Source: Parachryseolinea silvisoli (GTDB lineage Bacteria; Bacteroidota; Bacteroidia; Cytophagales; Cyclobacteriaceae). Taken from it: DNA of 64,000 nt. The notes under the pieces were generated by a model. The model was given only the letters and a program-made list of their open reading frames with translations, made no database searches and was not told the DNA's origin. The position numbers and the translations under genes were made by a program. The stretch lies in contig NZ_JAIOAO010000001.1 in assembly GCF_021190955.1 (NCBI RefSeq), positions 1,302,001 to 1,366,000 on the forward strand, written 5' to 3'. The first letter of the stretch is position 1, and each line of letters opens with the position of its first letter. This document shows, piece by piece, positions 26,800 to 35,422 of this stretch.

Positions 26800-28041
26800 A
26801 TGGAGGTTTTTAAATTTGGTGGGGCATCCTTAAAAGATGCCGCCGGGATTCGCAACGTCGCTAACATCATCGCTTCAAAGGCAGCCAGCAACCTGGTTGT
26901 CGTAGTCTCGGCCATGGGTAAAACCACCAACGCCCTGGAGCGGGCCGTGGCGCTGGCGCAAAAGAACCAGGATCCGTCATCCGAGCTTGGCCCCCTGCAC
27001 GACTACCACCTTCAGGTAATGCGTGAGCTTTTCCCCGAAAACCACCCTGTATTTGCCGCCGTCGACGCGCTTTTCACCACGCTTCGCAAAGAGCTGAACA
27101 GCCCCGGCGAATATGACCAAGTCTACGACCAGGTGGTATCCGGTGGCGAAGTGATCTCCTCCGTCATCGTACACCACTTCCTCCTCAGCCAGTCATGCCC
27201 GTCGCATTGGCTCGACGCGCGCACGTGCATTGCCACCGACCGCACCTTCCGCGAAGGCAAGATCGATTGGACCCGGACCGAAGGCAACATTGCCAACCTG
27301 CCCCCGATCCTGGCCGACCACGTCATCATCACCCAGGGCTTCATCGGCCGCTCTTCCGACGGCCTAACCCTCACACTGGGCCGCGAAGGCTCTGACTTCT
27401 CTGCTGCCATCTTCGCCTCGTGCCTGCATGCCGCCGCCGTCACCATTTGGAAAGACGTACCCGGCGTGATGAACGCCGACCCGAAGCGCCTGCCCGCCGC
27501 AGTGGTGTTTGAAGAATTACCCTTTCAGGAAGCCGCCGAAATGACCTACTACGGCGCCAACGTCATTCACCCGAAGACCATTAAGCCCCTGGCGAATGCC
27601 AACATCCCCCTGCTGGTAAAAAACTTCACCGACCCATCACTGCCCGGCACACGCATTCACGCCTGCAAGATCGAGAACCTGCCCCCACTGATTGTATTCA
27701 AAGACAACCAGTGCCTGGTATCGTGCCGTGTAACGGACTATACCTTCATCAACGAGCAGCAGCTAAGCCTGATCTTTAACGCGCTCTCAGAACTCGACCT
27801 GCGCGTAAACGTCATACAAAACTCCGCGATCTCATTCTCCTTCTGCCTCGACTTCCGCGAAAGCAAGATTCTTAGCCTGATCCGCAAGCTGCAAGAACAC
27901 TTCGAAGTATACTACAATACTGGCTTGACCCTGATCACCGTAAAAAACTACGACAAGCAAACATTCGATACCTATCGCAATAAACCAAACGTGCTATTGG
28001 AACAATCATCCCGTTCTACCCTGCAGGTATTAATACGTTAA
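26800..28041 (+). CDS. Aspartate kinase
   Basis: A 413-residue monofunctional aspartokinase, first step of the aspartate family (lysine, threonine, methionine, diaminopimelate). The kinase domain carries FKFGGASLKDA (canonical families have KFGGTS), VSGGEVISS, EGGSDFS-like REGSDFSAA and DPKRLP with AAEMTYYGANVIHPKT. The C-terminal region (about 300-413) is ACT-like and shorter than in strongly regulated enzymes. A TTG nine bases upstream is in frame; I prefer the ATG at 26800. The kinase could equally be ask or lysC by name, so I leave the symbol empty. Confidence 0.9.
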   Translation: MEVFKFGGASLKDAAGIRNVANIIASKAASNLVVVVSAMGKTTNALERAVALAQKNQDPSSELGPLHDYHLQVMRELFPENHPVFAAVDALFTTLRKELNSPGEYDQVYDQVVSGGEVISSVIVHHFLLSQSCPSHWLDARTCIATDRTFREGKIDWTRTEGNIANLPPILADHVIITQGFIGRSSDGLTLTLGREGSDFSAAIFASCLHAAAVTIWKDVPGVMNADPKRLPAAVVFEELPFQEAAEMTYYGANVIHPKTIKPLANANIPLLVKNFTDPSLPGTRIHACKIENLPPLIVFKDNQCLVSCRVTDYTFINEQQLSLIFNALSELDLRVNVIQNSAISFSFCLDFRESKILSLIRKLQEHFEVYYNTGLTLITVKNYDKQTFDTYRNKPNVLLEQSSRSTLQVLIR

Positions 28042-28164
28042 TAACCCGACGTTTGCGACCCCGCAGGGTGCCGTCTCCAGACTGGCGCGGCCAACAGGTG
28101 GCGTGGTTGTGATACCGGTTAAAAATAAACAGGAATCGACCGCATCATATCCCAGCCCTTTTAG

Positions 28165-28219
28165 CACTGACTTATCTCTGGCTATACTCTGACTATACAC
28201 TGACTCAACTCTGAGACAT
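28165..28219. repeat. Five tandem copies of a degenerate 11-bp repeat
   Basis: Units in order are cactgacttat, ctctggctata, ctctgactata, cactgactcaa and ctctgagacat, all with the core C-[TA]-C-T-G. They lie in the 214-base gap between the convergent aspartate kinase and tyrosine phosphatase genes. I see no gene or clear terminator in the rest of that gap. Confidence 0.7.
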
Positions 28220-28255
28220 CCCTTCTTTCAGCCCCAAATCAACGGCCCCACGAAA

Positions 28256-28738
28256 CTACCCCTCCAGATCCTTCTTCAACTCCTCTATAAATACATCCAT
28301 CGACCTATCCAGGATATCAAAAACCTCCTGAAACCCTGCTTCCCCGCCGTAATAAGGATCCGGCACCTCATGCCCCTTTCCATGCGGATCAAAATTGCGC
28401 ATCAACTGCACCTTGGCTTCATAGCCCCTGGAGCCTTCCACCCGCAAAATGTTTTGATGATTGCTGTTGTCCATCGCCAGGATATAATCGTAGTCCGAAA
28501 AGTCGGCGTTGCACAACTGCCGTCCCACGTGGCTGATCGCAACGCCGTTTTTTACAGCATTGGCAATCGTGCGATGATCCGGCGAGCTGCCAATGTGGTA
28601 ATTGGCGGTGCCGCACGAATCGGCCTCCACGTGTTGTTCCAAGGCTGTCCCTTTGATCTTATGTTTAAAAATGGCCTCGGCCAGGGGCGAGCGGCAAATA
28701 TTGCCCAAGCAAACAAACAATACTTTTTTACGTTTCAT
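28256..28738 (-). CDS. Low-molecular-weight protein tyrosine phosphatase
   Basis: A 160-residue LMW-PTP. The P-loop C10-L-G-N-I-C-R16-S (CX5R) is near the N-terminus and the general-acid loop VPDPYYGGEAGF is near residue 125. The frame extends 19 residues upstream to an ATG at 28795, but MKRKKVLFVCLGN is the normal family start, so I chose 28738. In bacteria these enzymes often act with tyrosine kinases of polysaccharide export or on low-molecular-weight phosphate esters; no such kinase is nearby. Confidence 0.9.
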   Translation of the reverse strand: MKRKKVLFVCLGNICRSPLAEAIFKHKIKGTALEQHVEADSCGTANYHIGSSPDHRTIANAVKNGVAISHVGRQLCNADFSDYDYILAMDNSNHQNILRVEGSRGYEAKVQLMRNFDPHGKGHEVPDPYYGGEAGFQEVFDILDRSMDVFIEELKKDLEG

Positions 28739-28867
28739 CGTGCTATTTAGCGGCCACGTCGACTGGCAGGGCCGATCTATGTAAAAATAATGCACCTCCG
28801 GTTACAAAAGGCTCACACGTGGTATTTATATACGCATAGCACACTTTTAGTACTGCCTTTTGGTTTG

Positions 28868-28895
28868 AAAAGCCCGCCCTCAAAAGCGGGCTTTT
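28868..28895 (+). terminator. Orphan terminator-like hairpin upstream of enoyl-CoA hydratase
   Basis: A perfect 10-bp stem (aaaagcccgc and gcgggctttt) with an eight-base loop, followed by ctctttttg. It stands between the divergent tyrosine phosphatase and enoyl-CoA hydratase genes, where no annotated transcript ends on the plus strand. It could end a small RNA or act as an attenuator in the leader of the hydratase gene. Confidence 0.6.
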
Positions 28896-28974
28896 CTCTT
28901 TTTGTATTAATTTCCTTCCTGGTTCGTCTGTAACCCAGTTTAGCACCGCAAACTCCGCAAAACCCCAAAACCGT

Positions 28975-29748
28975 ATGGAATTTATCGAGGTCCACGCCCA
29001 ATATGCTCCCGCCGTTGCCCTTATCCGCCTGCAGCGTCCCAAAGAGCTCAATGCGCTCAATTTACAACTCATGCAAGAATTGCGCGACAGCTTCCAGCAA
29101 TTGGATCGCGACGATGCTGTGCGCGCGATTGTACTCACCGGCAACGACCAGGCCTTCGCCGCTGGCGCCGACATTCGTCAAATGGCCGACAAGACTGCTG
29201 TTGATATGCTCATCACCGACCAGTTCAGTACGTGGGACCAGATCCGCAAAACACACAAGCCCCTTATCGCCGCCGTGTCCGGCTTTGCATTGGGTGGCGG
29301 CTGTGAGCTGGCCATGACCTGTGATATGATCATTGCGTCAGAGACCGCGCGCTTCGGTCAACCCGAAATCAAGATCGGTGTCATGCCCGGCGCCGGCGGA
29401 ACACAACGTCTCACCAAAGCCATCGGCAAAGCCAAAGCCATGGAGCTCGTGCTCACGGGCCGATTCTTATCGGCAGAAGAAGCATTGTTCTATAGATTGA
29501 TAAATAAGATAGTGCCTGTGGAAATGTATTTGCACGAGGCCGTGAAGCTGGCCGGCGAGATAGCCGCAATGGCCCCTGTGGCCGCGCGACTGGCAAAAGA
29601 GGCCGTCAATCGTTCGTTTGAAACACATCTCGATGAAGGTCTGCATTTCGAACGCAAAAACTTTTATCTCACGTTTGCCTCTGAAGATCAGAAGGAAGGT
29701 ATGCAGGCTTTTATAGAAAAGCGGGCGCCCTCTTATCGGGGAAAATAA
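28975..29748 (+). CDS. Enoyl-CoA hydratase/isomerase family protein
   Basis: A 257-residue crotonase that adds water to trans-2-enoyl-CoA in fatty acid beta-oxidation. It has RPKELNALN, the oxyanion-hole segment FAAGADIRQM, ALGGGCELAMTCD with the first catalytic Glu, and FGQPEIKIGVMPGAGGTQRL with the second. The normal length and both Glu residues point to a true hydratase more than an isomerase. The stop is five bases from the convergent DUF4421 gene. No other beta-oxidation gene is adjacent. Confidence 0.92.
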   Translation: MEFIEVHAQYAPAVALIRLQRPKELNALNLQLMQELRDSFQQLDRDDAVRAIVLTGNDQAFAAGADIRQMADKTAVDMLITDQFSTWDQIRKTHKPLIAAVSGFALGGGCELAMTCDMIIASETARFGQPEIKIGVMPGAGGTQRLTKAIGKAKAMELVLTGRFLSAEEALFYRLINKIVPVEMYLHEAVKLAGEIAAMAPVAARLAKEAVNRSFETHLDEGLHFERKNFYLTFASEDQKEGMQAFIEKRAPSYRGK

Positions 29749-29753
29749 GGCTG

Positions 29754-30767
29754 TTATTTAATCACTTCCTTGAGCATCTTCCGGGTCCTGCGATTGGGTA
29801 CAAAGCGGTAGACGGTATTGAAACGAAGGTTGCCCGTATTCAACGAAGTGGCTAACGCATCGCGATTAGACGACACGCGCGCTACCTGGTGCACAAACGT
29901 AAAGCTTAACGCCCACTTCGCAGAATTATACCCGGCAAAGAGCCGCGCCAGCGAGTTGGGACTAAACGATTCGGAATGCTCGGTACCATGATCGGTATAG
30001 ATCAGGTTCTTACCATAGTCCAGGCTTACGTTGGTCGAGCCAGTAATAAAGAAGTGTTTTTTAAAAACAAAGGTGTACGCATACCCAATGCTTGGTCCCG
30101 TTTCGACAAAGCTGACACGATCTACATAAATATTTGCCACGTCGTTCATCGCCGACGGTATGAAACTACTATCAGCTTTGCCGCGGCCGACGTAGATTTC
30201 CCATCCTACTAGTAGTGAACCGGCGGACCGTTTTTGCCATTCGTTTTGTAAAAACGACGCGCGGTACGAAAAGCGGCGATGATTAAACAGATATAATGCC
30301 GACGCACCTACCATCTGTACAAGCATATCGGGACGTTGGTAATAGGTACCATCATCCTTGCGGAGCGATTCATCGTTCAGGTAAAAGCCGCGATAAAATT
30401 GTCCGAAGAGGTCGACAACGATTTTTCGGCCGTAATTGTGCACCTGCAGGTCCAGGTAGCGTGTCTTCCCGCGATTGCCGGTGGGATTCAGGAAGGGGAA
30501 GCCATAGGCCAGGTTGAGCGTTGCCCACTTGTACGTGGCCCCAACGCCCATGTTAAGGGTGGTATTGGGGCGGTATCGCACACTTAGTCCCTCGTCCAGC
30601 GAACGGAGGTCGAATGAGGTGTATTTACGCGAAAAGTAGAAGCGCCCCGTGATATACTGTGCATACGACACGTAGTACGTCGGGTCATTCTCGGTCTGAG
30701 GTTGGGTCTGAGCATCCGCCCACAGCGAACCGCACAGGTAGAACAGCAGGAGTAGTCTTTTTTTCAA
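29754..30767 (-). CDS. DUF4421-like exported beta-barrel protein
   Basis: A 337-residue protein with a signal peptide (ending around ADAQ) and many alternating beta-strands, for example FSYRASFLQNEW, SIGYAYTFVF and WALSFTFVHQVA. The N-terminal ITGRFYFSRKYTSFDLRS and the LNLAYGFPFLNP segment fit the DUF4421 family of Bacteroidota, probably outer-membrane barrels. No function is known. It is divergent from the LytTR regulator, and the gap carries two copies of a CATTCACCCCA-type repeat. Confidence 0.7.
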   Translation of the reverse strand: MKKRLLLLFYLCGSLWADAQTQPQTENDPTYYVSYAQYITGRFYFSRKYTSFDLRSLDEGLSVRYRPNTTLNMGVGATYKWATLNLAYGFPFLNPTGNRGKTRYLDLQVHNYGRKIVVDLFGQFYRGFYLNDESLRKDDGTYYQRPDMLVQMVGASALYLFNHRRFSYRASFLQNEWQKRSAGSLLVGWEIYVGRGKADSSFIPSAMNDVANIYVDRVSFVETGPSIGYAYTFVFKKHFFITGSTNVSLDYGKNLIYTDHGTEHSESFSPNSLARLFAGYNSAKWALSFTFVHQVARVSSNRDALATSLNTGNLRFNTVYRFVPNRRTRKMLKEVIK

Positions 30768-30827
30768 GTATCAGGCATGTTATCGGGGCCGGCTATACCG
30801 GTAAAAAAACCATACCCCAACAGTAGT

Positions 30828-30875
30828 CATTCACCCCAAAACGGCGTTTTTCACAACAATTCGTCGTTCACCCCA
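30828..30875 (+). repeat. Two direct ttcacccca repeats upstream of the LytTR gene
   Basis: cattcacccca at 30828-30838 and cgttcacccca at 30865-30875, 37 bases apart, with a weaker ttttcacaaca between them. A related copy precedes the TonB receptor at 31861. They are candidate binding sites for the LytTR protein they surround. Confidence 0.45.
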
Positions 30876-30934
30876 ACCTTTGCGGGGGCATTGACGATTA
30901 AATCTTTTACCTTCAACCCAACAATTCCCGGCTT

Positions 30935-31843
30935 ATGGTACTGCTGCAGCAACTCAACGCCCCCTGCCCCTACTACCTCAACGACGATCGGAAGAACACG
31001 CTCCTCACCTTGGGCATTTCACTCGTACTGGTCGCAACCATGATCGCCTTCGATCCCGCATGCCGGCAAGCGGGAAACAAGGTATTGATCGTCGGCACGG
31101 TGGTATTCCTGGTGCTCTTCAGTCACATTGTATTATTGCCCAAGCTTTTACCAGCCCCCTTTGACGCCATGCAGTGGACACTCGGCAAGTACCTCGTGTT
31201 TACAGTCTGGCAGCTCGTCCTCTGCGGCCCCGCCATTGCCATCGTCAAACATGTATTGCATCTGCACCATGAGCCCATCGGTCTGGGTGATGCAATTCTC
31301 GCCACGTATCCGCGCATTGTTACGTTTGGCATCATCCCCGTCGGTGTCGGCACGATGATCCTCCGAACATATGTCTTAAAAGAAAATCTACGCTGCGCCA
31401 TCCGCGCCAATCAAGAGCTGGAACGCATCCGCACGTTGAAAGAAGAGCGAAAAGAAGAAACGAACCTGGCTACGGAATCTCACCACGTCACCCTTTCTTC
31501 TGATACACGCGAGACACTTACACTAAACCTGCCCGATCTTTTATATGTAGAGGCGGATGACAATTACTCCACTGTTGTTTGGAAGAACGGCAACGGCGTA
31601 GAGAAGAAGATCTTACGGATCAACCTGAAGAATATGGAAACGCAGCTCAATAACTCGTTTGCATTGCGTTGCCACCGCTCTTTCATTGTAAACATCTACG
31701 CCATCGATCATATCAGTGGCAACACCAATGGGTATAAGCTCAGCATCCGCGACACAGACTTCTCGGTGCCGGTGTCACGGTCCAAAGGCAAGGAAGTGAT
31801 CGGCAAGCTCAAGCAGCTGCGCGACATGATCGAGTTGTATTAG
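30935..31843 (+). CDS. Membrane-bound LytTR transcription regulator
   Basis: A 302-residue protein with four membrane helices in the first 160 residues, a short coil (ANQELERIRTLKEERKEE) and a C-terminal LytTR DNA-binding domain (about 190-300). The domain shows LLYVEADDNYSTVVW, the FALRCHRSFIVN motif and a closing VPVSRSKGKEV. LytTR domains bind paired direct repeats. There is no receiver domain, so control probably comes from the membrane part. Between helices 1 and 2 the residues PACRQAG are encoded by a palindrome that looks inserted. It precedes a TonB receptor gene in the same direction. Confidence 0.82.
   Translation: MVLLQQLNAPCPYYLNDDRKNTLLTLGISLVLVATMIAFDPACRQAGNKVLIVGTVVFLVLFSHIVLLPKLLPAPFDAMQWTLGKYLVFTVWQLVLCGPAIAIVKHVLHLHHEPIGLGDAILATYPRIVTFGIIPVGVGTMILRTYVLKENLRCAIRANQELERIRTLKEERKEETNLATESHHVTLSSDTRETLTLNLPDLLYVEADDNYSTVVWKNGNGVEKKILRINLKNMETQLNNSFALRCHRSFIVNIYAIDHISGNTNGYKLSIRDTDFSVPVSRSKGKEVIGKLKQLRDMIELY
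31054..31075. repeat. 22-bp near-perfect palindrome inside the LytTR coding region
   Basis: The sequence from 31054 to 31075 reads tcccgcatgc then cggcaagcggga and pairs with itself except for one A-A mismatch. It encodes PACRQAG, in frame, in a loop between two membrane helices. It has the shape of a REP-like or miniature palindromic element that inserted without breaking the frame. Confidence 0.55.
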
Positions 31844-31860
31844 CCCCCGGACGCTTTACC

Positions 31861-31916
31861 GTTCACCCCACGCGTTGTTACCCGCAACGTATTCCGCTCC
31901 GTTCACGCCATTCACG
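31861..31916 (+). repeat. ttcac repeats upstream of the TonB receptor
   Basis: gttcacccca (31861-31870) repeats exactly a motif found upstream of the LytTR gene; gttcacgcca (31901-31910) and attcacgcg (31910-31918) are close relatives. An inverted cgttg/caacg pair lies between. These may be regulatory sites for the TonB receptor gene 70-130 bases downstream. Confidence 0.4.
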
Positions 31917-31988
31917 CGCTCAGACATACATTATCGTGCACCATTTTCGTCTAAAAAAGCACGATAACTAAATCCCTTAAGCGCTTCT

Positions 31989-34394
31989 ATGAAACCAACC
32001 AAGCTATCCTTCCTTATTTTGTTAGCCGTGGCCTGTACGTGCCTCACCTTCCCATTGGCAGCACAGTCTACGCAAACGATTCGGGGCAAAATCTCCGACG
32101 GCGTGAGCAACACGGTGTTGATCGGCGTAAGCATAACCGTTCTCACTGCCGATCAGAAAACCTTTGGCGCCGTGACGGATGCCAACGGCCAGTTCCGCAT
32201 AGACAAAGTTCCCGTCGGCCGACACACAGTGCGCATTACATACATCGGTTATGAAGAACAATCCATTCCCAACACCATTGTCACTGCCGGCAAGGAAGTA
32301 ATCCTGAACATAGCCCTCACCGAAAGCGTAAACCAACTGAACGAGATTGTTATTACCGGCACCACCCGCGAAGACAAGACCGCCACCAACAACGACATGG
32401 CCGTGGTAAGCGCCCGATCCTTTGATGTCGACGACACCAAACGCTATGCCGGCGCCATCGGCGACCCCTCACGCATGGCAGCCAACTTCGCCGGCGTAGT
32501 CGGTGGTAACGACTCGCGCAACGATATCGTCGTACGCGGCAACTCTCCCTCCGGCATGCTGTGGCAACTCGAAGGCTTAAACATTCCCAATCCCAATCAC
32601 TTTGGTGCGTTGGTCGCTACGGGTGGCCCGGTGAGCATGTTGAACAACAACAACCTCGATAAATCTGATTTCATGACGGGTGCCTTTACGGCCCAGTATG
32701 GCAACGCCACAGCCGGTGTATTCGACCTGCGCTTACGCGATGGCAACAATGAAAAACGCGAGCTCCTGGGGCAGATAGGCTTCAACGGTTTTGAATTAGG
32801 TGCCGAAGGACCGATCGGCAAGAACGGCGCATCCTATATAGCGAACTATCGCTATTCAACGCTCGGTGTATTCCAGTCGTTAGGCATCGAATTCGGCACA
32901 GGCTCCAGCACACCACTCTACCAGGATCTGAACTTTAAAGTTACCCTGCCCACACGCCATGGCGGTAAATGGTCCGTCTTTGGTCTGGGTGGCGTAAGCG
33001 AAATCGATCTGCTTGGCAGTGAAGCCGACCTCGACGGCGATGCCGATCTATACGGTAGCGAGAACATCGACTCATACCCGCGGTACCGTACCGGTATCGC
33101 CGGCATCAGCTACGAGAAGAGTCTGACCGAGCGCACCTTTATTCGCTTTACCGCCGGTGCCAGTGCCACACAGGAAAAATTTCACGCAGACTCGCTGGTG
33201 CGAAACGCAGAAAATGAAGTCAGCGAACGGTACCTCCGTGCGCAGGCCGACATGAACACACAGAAGTACTCTTTTAATGTGCTCGCCCGGACCAAGATCA
33301 ATGCCCGCAACAGCATTGTATCAGGCTTCTACATCGACGCCCAACACGTTGATCTCTTCTTGCGCAACGCATACGCCAACATAGGCCGCGACACGGTACG
33401 CATGAACGCACAGGACAACACCACATTATACCAGGCCTTTAGCAACTGGAAGCACCGCTTCGGCACCAACCTGTCAATGAACCTCGGCATACACGCCCAA
33501 TATTATTCGCTCAACGAGCAAGCCGCCGTAGAGCCTCGCGCCAGCGTACAATACATCATCAACCCACGGCACACCGTCAGCCTGGGTTATGGCCTGCACA
33601 ACCAGGCACAGAACATCACCACCAGCTTTACACAGACACGTACAACAGCGGGCGAAATACGTCTAACAAACAAAGACCTGGACTTCACAACCAGCCAGCA
33701 TCTGGTACTGACATACGATTGGAATGTGACAGAGCACCTGCGCGTTAAAGCCGAAGGCTACTATCAATCCCTGCGTAACGTACCCGTCGAAAGCAAGTCA
33801 AGCTCCTACTCGGCGATCAACGCCGGCATGAGCTTCGCAGCAGAGGAAGAAGACAGTCTAGTCAATAACGGCAAAGGACACAACTATGGCATAGAGCTTA
33901 CTGTAGAGCGATTCTTTCACCGTAACTATTATTTCCTGTTCACCACGTCGTTGTTTGATTCCAAATATGAAGGTAGCGACGGCGTCGAACGTAACACAGC
34001 CTTTAACACACGGTATGTAATAAATGCCCTGGCAGGCAAAGAATGGCGCGTAGGTAAAAACAAAAATTTCTTCTCGCTCAACCTCAAGCTGACAGCCATC
34101 GGCGGCAAATACCTGGTACCGATTAATTTCGAAAAATCACAGCAGATGGGTCGCACGATATACCGCCCCGAATTGGCCTACAGCGAGCAACAAGATCCGT
34201 ACTTCCGTACCGACCTGCGCCTCTCCTACCGCAAAGAATATACAAGGAGCACGCTGGAAATATCGATGGACCTCCAAAACCTGACGAACAACAAAAACAT
34301 ATTCGATCAGAGCTATAATCCGCGTACGAACACTGTCGTGACGCAGTATCAACAAGCATTTTTCCCGGTACCCTTTCTACGGTACACATTTTAA
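31989..34394 (+). CDS. TonB-dependent receptor with carboxypeptidase-regulatory-like domain
   Basis: An 801-residue outer-membrane receptor. After a signal peptide (to about residue 25, LAAQ) comes a CarboxypepD_reg-like domain (TIRGKISDGVSNTVLIGVSI, GQFRIDKVPVGRHTVRI), then the plug (NDIVVRGNSPSGMLWQLEGLNI) and a 22-strand-type barrel ending in VPFLRYTF. There is no SusD partner next to it, so it is not a classical SusCD pair; this subtype is common for siderophore, peptide or signalling substrates, and the substrate is unknown. The LytTR regulator just upstream, with shared repeat motifs, suggests dedicated control (inference). Confidence 0.88.
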   Translation: MKPTKLSFLILLAVACTCLTFPLAAQSTQTIRGKISDGVSNTVLIGVSITVLTADQKTFGAVTDANGQFRIDKVPVGRHTVRITYIGYEEQSIPNTIVTAGKEVILNIALTESVNQLNEIVITGTTREDKTATNNDMAVVSARSFDVDDTKRYAGAIGDPSRMAANFAGVVGGNDSRNDIVVRGNSPSGMLWQLEGLNIPNPNHFGALVATGGPVSMLNNNNLDKSDFMTGAFTAQYGNATAGVFDLRLRDGNNEKRELLGQIGFNGFELGAEGPIGKNGASYIANYRYSTLGVFQSLGIEFGTGSSTPLYQDLNFKVTLPTRHGGKWSVFGLGGVSEIDLLGSEADLDGDADLYGSENIDSYPRYRTGIAGISYEKSLTERTFIRFTAGASATQEKFHADSLVRNAENEVSERYLRAQADMNTQKYSFNVLARTKINARNSIVSGFYIDAQHVDLFLRNAYANIGRDTVRMNAQDNTTLYQAFSNWKHRFGTNLSMNLGIHAQYYSLNEQAAVEPRASVQYIINPRHTVSLGYGLHNQAQNITTSFTQTRTTAGEIRLTNKDLDFTTSQHLVLTYDWNVTEHLRVKAEGYYQSLRNVPVESKSSSYSAINAGMSFAAEEEDSLVNNGKGHNYGIELTVERFFHRNYYFLFTTSLFDSKYEGSDGVERNTAFNTRYVINALAGKEWRVGKNKNFFSLNLKLTAIGGKYLVPINFEKSQQMGRTIYRPELAYSEQQDPYFRTDLRLSYRKEYTRSTLEISMDLQNLTNNKNIFDQSYNPRTNTVVTQYQQAFFPVPFLRYTF

Positions 34395-34395
34395 C

Positions 34396-34467
34396 CAGTG
34401 TGAGTGTGGAATGTGAGAGCGATGGTATTTTGTCTTTTCTTCGCTCTCGCCCTCCACACTCACACTG
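34396..34467. terminator. Two-tier hairpin between convergent TonB receptor and terC (repeat family copy 1)
   Basis: A perfect 15-bp outer stem (cagtgtgagtgtgga at 34396-34410 and its complement at 34453-34467) holds a perfect 8-bp inner stem (gagagcga and tcgctctc). It fills the 75-base convergent gap and can stop both genes. Its sequence is related to the hairpin at 49091-49154. Confidence 0.7.
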
Positions 34468-34469
34468 TT

Positions 34470-35315
34470 TTATGGCATTTGCGGTTGATCCTCTGCCTCC
34501 ACATCTTCCTTCGGAAACTTTTCACCCCAGCCTTTACGAATGGTATTACGGGCCGATACCTTCTTGGGCAAGCTTACTTCTTCATGCAAGGGTACCGCCG
34601 GCGTGCCGGCTTTCTTCCGGATCCTCATATTCAACAGCTCGATCCCTAACGCAAACGTCATGGAGAAGTATATATACCCGCGCGGCACATGCACATGCAG
34701 TCCTTCTACAACAAGCAACGTACCGATCATGAGCAAAAAAGCCAATGCCAGCAGCTTCATCGTGGGATGTTTATTGATAAAGTCGCTAATAACGCGCGCA
34801 AAAAATAACATGATACCGAGCGCTATCACGACGGCAATGATAATGATCACAATATTCTCCACCAGGCCAATGGCCGTGAGGATCGAGTCAAAAGAAAAGA
34901 TGAGGTCGATGAGTATGATTTGTACAATGGCGCCGCGAAAGGTCATGATCTTGTTTTTTCGGGCGGAAGAATTTGTCCCCTCCAGCTTGCCATGCAGCTC
35001 GGAAACACTTTTACCGATGAGAAATAACCCACCGGCTATAAGAATGAGATCGCGGTAACTGAAGTTTAATGTACCGAGCGTTAACACAGGTTCCTGTAGC
35101 CCGATAAGCCAGCTCACGCCCAGTAGCAACACGATGCGCGCGCCCAATGCCAGGCCGATGCCCGTAAGGCGGGCCTTGTTTTGTAGCTCAGGAGGTAGCT
35201 TACCGGTGAGAATGGAAATGAAAACGACGTTGTCGATTCCCAGTATGATTTCCAGGAATGTAAGCGTTAACAGGCTGACAAGTCCTTCGGCAGTGAAAAG
35301 ATGTTCCATGGGCAA
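34470..35315 (-). CDS. TerC family membrane protein
   Basis: A 281-residue protein with seven or more membrane helices and the TerC signatures FLEIILGIDNVVFISIL near the N-terminus and LIDLIFSFDSILTAIGL in the middle; the Asp residues of these two motifs are the conserved membrane acids. TerC/Alx proteins export manganese or support membrane metalation, and the name comes from tellurite resistance. A second ATG six bases downstream (MEHLFT) is an equally good start. The C-terminal 45 residues are hydrophilic and cytoplasmic. Confidence 0.9.
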   Translation of the reverse strand: MPMEHLFTAEGLVSLLTLTFLEIILGIDNVVFISILTGKLPPELQNKARLTGIGLALGARIVLLLGVSWLIGLQEPVLTLGTLNFSYRDLILIAGGLFLIGKSVSELHGKLEGTNSSARKNKIMTFRGAIVQIILIDLIFSFDSILTAIGLVENIVIIIIAVVIALGIMLFFARVISDFINKHPTMKLLALAFLLMIGTLLVVEGLHVHVPRGYIYFSMTFALGIELLNMRIRKKAGTPAVPLHEEVSLPKKVSARNTIRKGWGEKFPKEDVEAEDQPQMP

Positions 35316-35422
35316 AAAGTGTTATCTCCTCCACGTAAAAGATCAAGCCGACGCCACCGCCGGCTATGACATAACAACGAAAAAGAAGCGCCCATATTTT
35401 TGAGCAAGATCCTCCACAACAA

